From Pseudomonadota bacterium (GTDB lineage: Bacteria; Pseudomonadota; Gammaproteobacteria; Burkholderiales; SG8-39), in assembly GCA_026399375.1 (NCBI GenBank), contig JAPLRD010000035.1, positions 1 to 64,000 on the forward strand: a stretch of DNA of 64,000 nt. Direction: 5' to 3'. Positions 62,149-64,000 of the stretch are shown in pieces. Both the position numbers and the translations under genes were made by a program. How positions within the stretch are numbered: the stretch's first letter is position 1; every line of letters begins with the position of its first letter. The notes beneath the pieces were generated by a model. The model saw nothing but the letters and a program-made list of their open reading frames with translations. It was not told the origin of the DNA and made no database searches.

Positions 62149-63497
62149 TTGAATTTGAGCTTCAGCCGATCCAGCAGTTTCTGGTGAATGCCGCCAAAAC
62201 CGCCGTTGGACATGACCAAGACCTGATCACCGGGCGCGGAATCGGCGGCGATCCGGCTTACAAGCGCTTCAAGGTTGTCCTCGCAGACGGCTTTCGACCC
62301 CATGGGGGCGAGCGCCTCCGCTGGATTCCAACCGAGATTTGCGCCGAAGCAATACACCAGATCCGCTTCGGCCAGGCTGCCGGAAAGCGCGTCCTTCATT
62401 ACGCCGAGCTTCATGGTGTTGGACCGGGGTTCCAGTACGGCGAGGATGCGTGCCCTGCCCACCTTGTGGCGCAGGCCGGCCACCGTGGTGGCGATGGCCG
62501 TCGGGTGATGGGCGAAGTCGTCATATATCGCGACGCCGCTCACGGTGCCGCGGAGCTCCATGCGCCGCTTGACGCTGGCAAAGCGTCCAAGCGCTTCACA
62601 GGCCGCAGCCGGTGCTACCCCGGCATGGCGGGCGGCAGCGATGGCAGCCAGCGCGTTGGCGCGATTGTGCCGTCCGGTCAGATTCCAGCGCACCGTGCCC
62701 TGCTCTTCGCCGGCGAGGCTGACGCGAAACGTATCGGCATCCAGCGCTTCGGACTGCCAGCCGCCGCTGTTGTCGAAGTATTCGATGGGAGTCCAGCGGC
62801 CTTGAGAGATAACACGCTCCAAGGCCTGATCCACTCCGTTCGCGACAAGCAGGCCCGACCTTGGAACTGTTCGAACGAAATGGTGAAATTGTTGCTCAAT
62901 CGAAGCAAGATCACTGAAGATATCTGCATGATCGAACTCCAAGTTGTTCAAGACGGCAGTCTTCGGGTGATAATGGACAAACTTGGAGCGCTTGTCGAAG
63001 AAAGCCGTATCGTATTCGTCCGCTTCGATCACGAAAAACCGGGAACCGGTGAGCCTGGCAGAGACCCCGAAGTCTTGCGGCACGCCACCGATAAGAAAGC
63101 CTGGTTGCTTGCCAGCGGCCTCAAGTATCCAGGCGAGCATGGAAGAGGTGGTTGTCTTTCCATGAGTGCCGGCGACTGCAAGTACCCACTTCGATGGCAA
63201 TACGTTCTCCGCCAGCCATTGGGGCCCGGAGATATAGGGCTCGCCCTGGTCCAGGATTTCCTCGATCAGGGGTGTGCCGCGGGAGACGACATTACCGACC
63301 ACCCACAGGTCCGGCTTCATACTGATCTGGTCTGCGCCAAAACCTTCGATCAAATCGATACCCTGTGCCTGGAGCTGCGTGCTCATCGGCGGGTAGACGT
63401 TGGCATCACAGCCGGTGACTCTGTGGCCCGCCTGCCTGGCGATGGCCGCAATACCGCCCATGAACGTGCCGCAGATGCCGAGAATATGGATATGCAT
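62142..63497 (-). CDS. mpl: UDP-N-acetylmuramate:L-alanyl-gamma-D-glutamyl-meso-diaminopimelate ligase
   Basis: The 451-residue Mur ligase that recycles cell-wall tripeptide. The opening HIHILGICGTFMGGIAAIAR, P-loop VAGTHGKTTTSSMLAWIL (near residue 108), VIEADEYDTAFFDKRSKFVH (near 170), the Mpl-type segment DDFAHHPTAIATTVAGLRHK (near 325) and the end VLVMSNGGFGGIHQKLLDRL are present. In gammaproteobacteria and betaproteobacteria it saves DAP-containing peptides. Confidence 0.96.
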   Translation of the reverse strand: MHIHILGICGTFMGGIAAIARQAGHRVTGCDANVYPPMSTQLQAQGIDLIEGFGADQISMKPDLWVVGNVVSRGTPLIEEILDQGEPYISGPQWLAENVLPSKWVLAVAGTHGKTTTSSMLAWILEAAGKQPGFLIGGVPQDFGVSARLTGSRFFVIEADEYDTAFFDKRSKFVHYHPKTAVLNNLEFDHADIFSDLASIEQQFHHFVRTVPRSGLLVANGVDQALERVISQGRWTPIEYFDNSGGWQSEALDADTFRVSLAGEEQGTVRWNLTGRHNRANALAAIAAARHAGVAPAAACEALGRFASVKRRMELRGTVSGVAIYDDFAHHPTAIATTVAGLRHKVGRARILAVLEPRSNTMKLGVMKDALSGSLAEADLVYCFGANLGWNPAEALAPMGSKAVCEDNLEALVSRIAADSAPGDQVLVMSNGGFGGIHQKLLDRLKLKFKC

Positions 63498-63670
63498 GAA
63501 CAGTACCTTAGGTTACATCCGGGCGTGATGCTGCGCTATTCGGACGCGCACTATCAGACGCCGATTTGCCGATCATCCGCGTAAAAATGGCCTCTCTACG
63601 GAGTTTACAACATTTCAGTTGCAGCCCCGTTGCGCTATCATTCGTTTCCGCTAGAGCGTGGAGCGCAGCA

Positions 63671-64000
63671 GTGCCCAGGGAACAGAAAGCCAAGCAACAC
63701 CATATGCGCACCCGGATCGCCGCAGCCGCGGCACGCATCATGGCGGAAGATGGTATTGAGGATTTTGCCACGGCCAAGCGCAAGGCGGCCCGCCAGTTAG
63801 GAGCTGTTGACACCCAGTTCTTGCCAAATAACGACGAGATCGAAGCAGAACTGCGCCTTTACCAATCGCTGTACCAAGGCGAGGAGCAGCGCGACCGCCT
63901 GCGCTATCTGCGCCGCGAGGCGCTGGCGGCGATGGAGCAATTCGCAGATTTCAGGCCTTACCTGACCGGCCCGGTACTGAAGGGCACCGCCGGGCGCTAC
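63671..64000 (+). CDS. Conserved-looking hypothetical protein, truncated by the window edge
   Basis: An open frame begins with GTG at 63671 (an in-frame ATG follows at 63704) and runs through the right edge, 110 codons. The N-terminal part is a basic helical region (MRTRIAAAAARIMAEDGIED, then FATAKRKAARQLG) that resembles the start of TetR-like helix-turn-helix proteins. The rest (DEIEAELRLYQSLYQGEEQR, FRPYLTGPVLKGTAGRY) does not look like a TetR ligand domain. I do not know the family. It is divergent from mpl across 173 bases. Complete sequence is needed for a call. Confidence 0.6.
   Translation, partial: MPREQKAKQHHMRTRIAAAAARIMAEDGIEDFATAKRKAARQLGAVDTQFLPNNDEIEAELRLYQSLYQGEEQRDRLRYLRREALAAMEQFADFRPYLTGPVLKGTAGRY

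Overview
The window looks like the replication-origin neighbourhood of a betaproteobacterium, Burkholderiales-like in flavour. The evidence is the order mnmG-rsmG-parA-parB next to the atp operon, the rpmH/dnaA divergence followed by dnaN-gyrB without recF, three Bug-type (TctC) tricarboxylate receptors, the pilT-pilU / yggS-proC divergence, and a non-catalytic dihydroorotase paralogue beside pyrB. The DNA is GC-rich with little non-coding sequence. I see no tRNA, rRNA, CRISPR array, intact IS element or prophage.

Layout. 1-6000: orphan transport receptors (Liv-type and Bug-type), an Ldh2-type dehydrogenase, and a two-gene unit made of a double cyclic-nucleotide-binding protein and a small Ala/Pro-rich protein. 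6130-13303: complete atpIBEFHAGDC operon on the minus strand with a clear sigma70 promoter. 13335-14289: an FNR-type box and a RquA-like methyltransferase gene, a possible oxygen-controlled rhodoquinone gene. 14406-18844: parB, parA, rsmG, mnmG and two perfect palindromic parS-like sites. 18935-29681: Liv ABC transporter (with a LivM-LivG fusion), TAXI-type TRAP transporter, class III aminotransferase, GTP-dependent PEP carboxykinase. 29854-31864: two divergent-family Bug receptors. 31914-35830: mnmE, yidC, yidD, rnpA, rpmH. 35831-41063: origin region, dnaA, dnaN, gyrB. 41101-45793: pilU, pilT, then yggS-proC-yggT-DUF167. 45821-49506: pyrimidine genes with ruvX and algH. 49545-54009: photolyase, rubredoxin, thiD-thiE-hemL. 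54073-63497: mscL, UMF1 transporter, mtgA-aroE-tonB-like, RNase II-type enzyme, HMG-CoA-lyase-family enzyme, YqiA-like esterase, mpl. A partial gene runs off the right edge.

How it works together. The core is housekeeping: replication and segregation (dnaA, dnaN, gyrB, parABS), membrane insertion (yidC/yidD), tRNA modification (mnmE, mnmG), ATP synthesis and cell-wall recycling. The accessory part is uptake of organic and amino acids plus gluconeogenesis, which suggests a heterotroph living on carboxylates and amino acids. The RquA-like gene behind a perfect FNR half-site pair hints at an anaerobic quinone switch.

An important caution is that several normally essential or conserved genes are damaged by small indels: atpA (65 nt missing), dnaA (start of the AAA+ domain missing), the pyrC-like gene (in-frame loss) and mnmE (C-terminal motif replaced). 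One Bug receptor carries a 16-bp imperfect tandem insertion. The pattern is easier to explain by assembly joins in a metagenome-derived contig than by biology, and it needs read-level checking.
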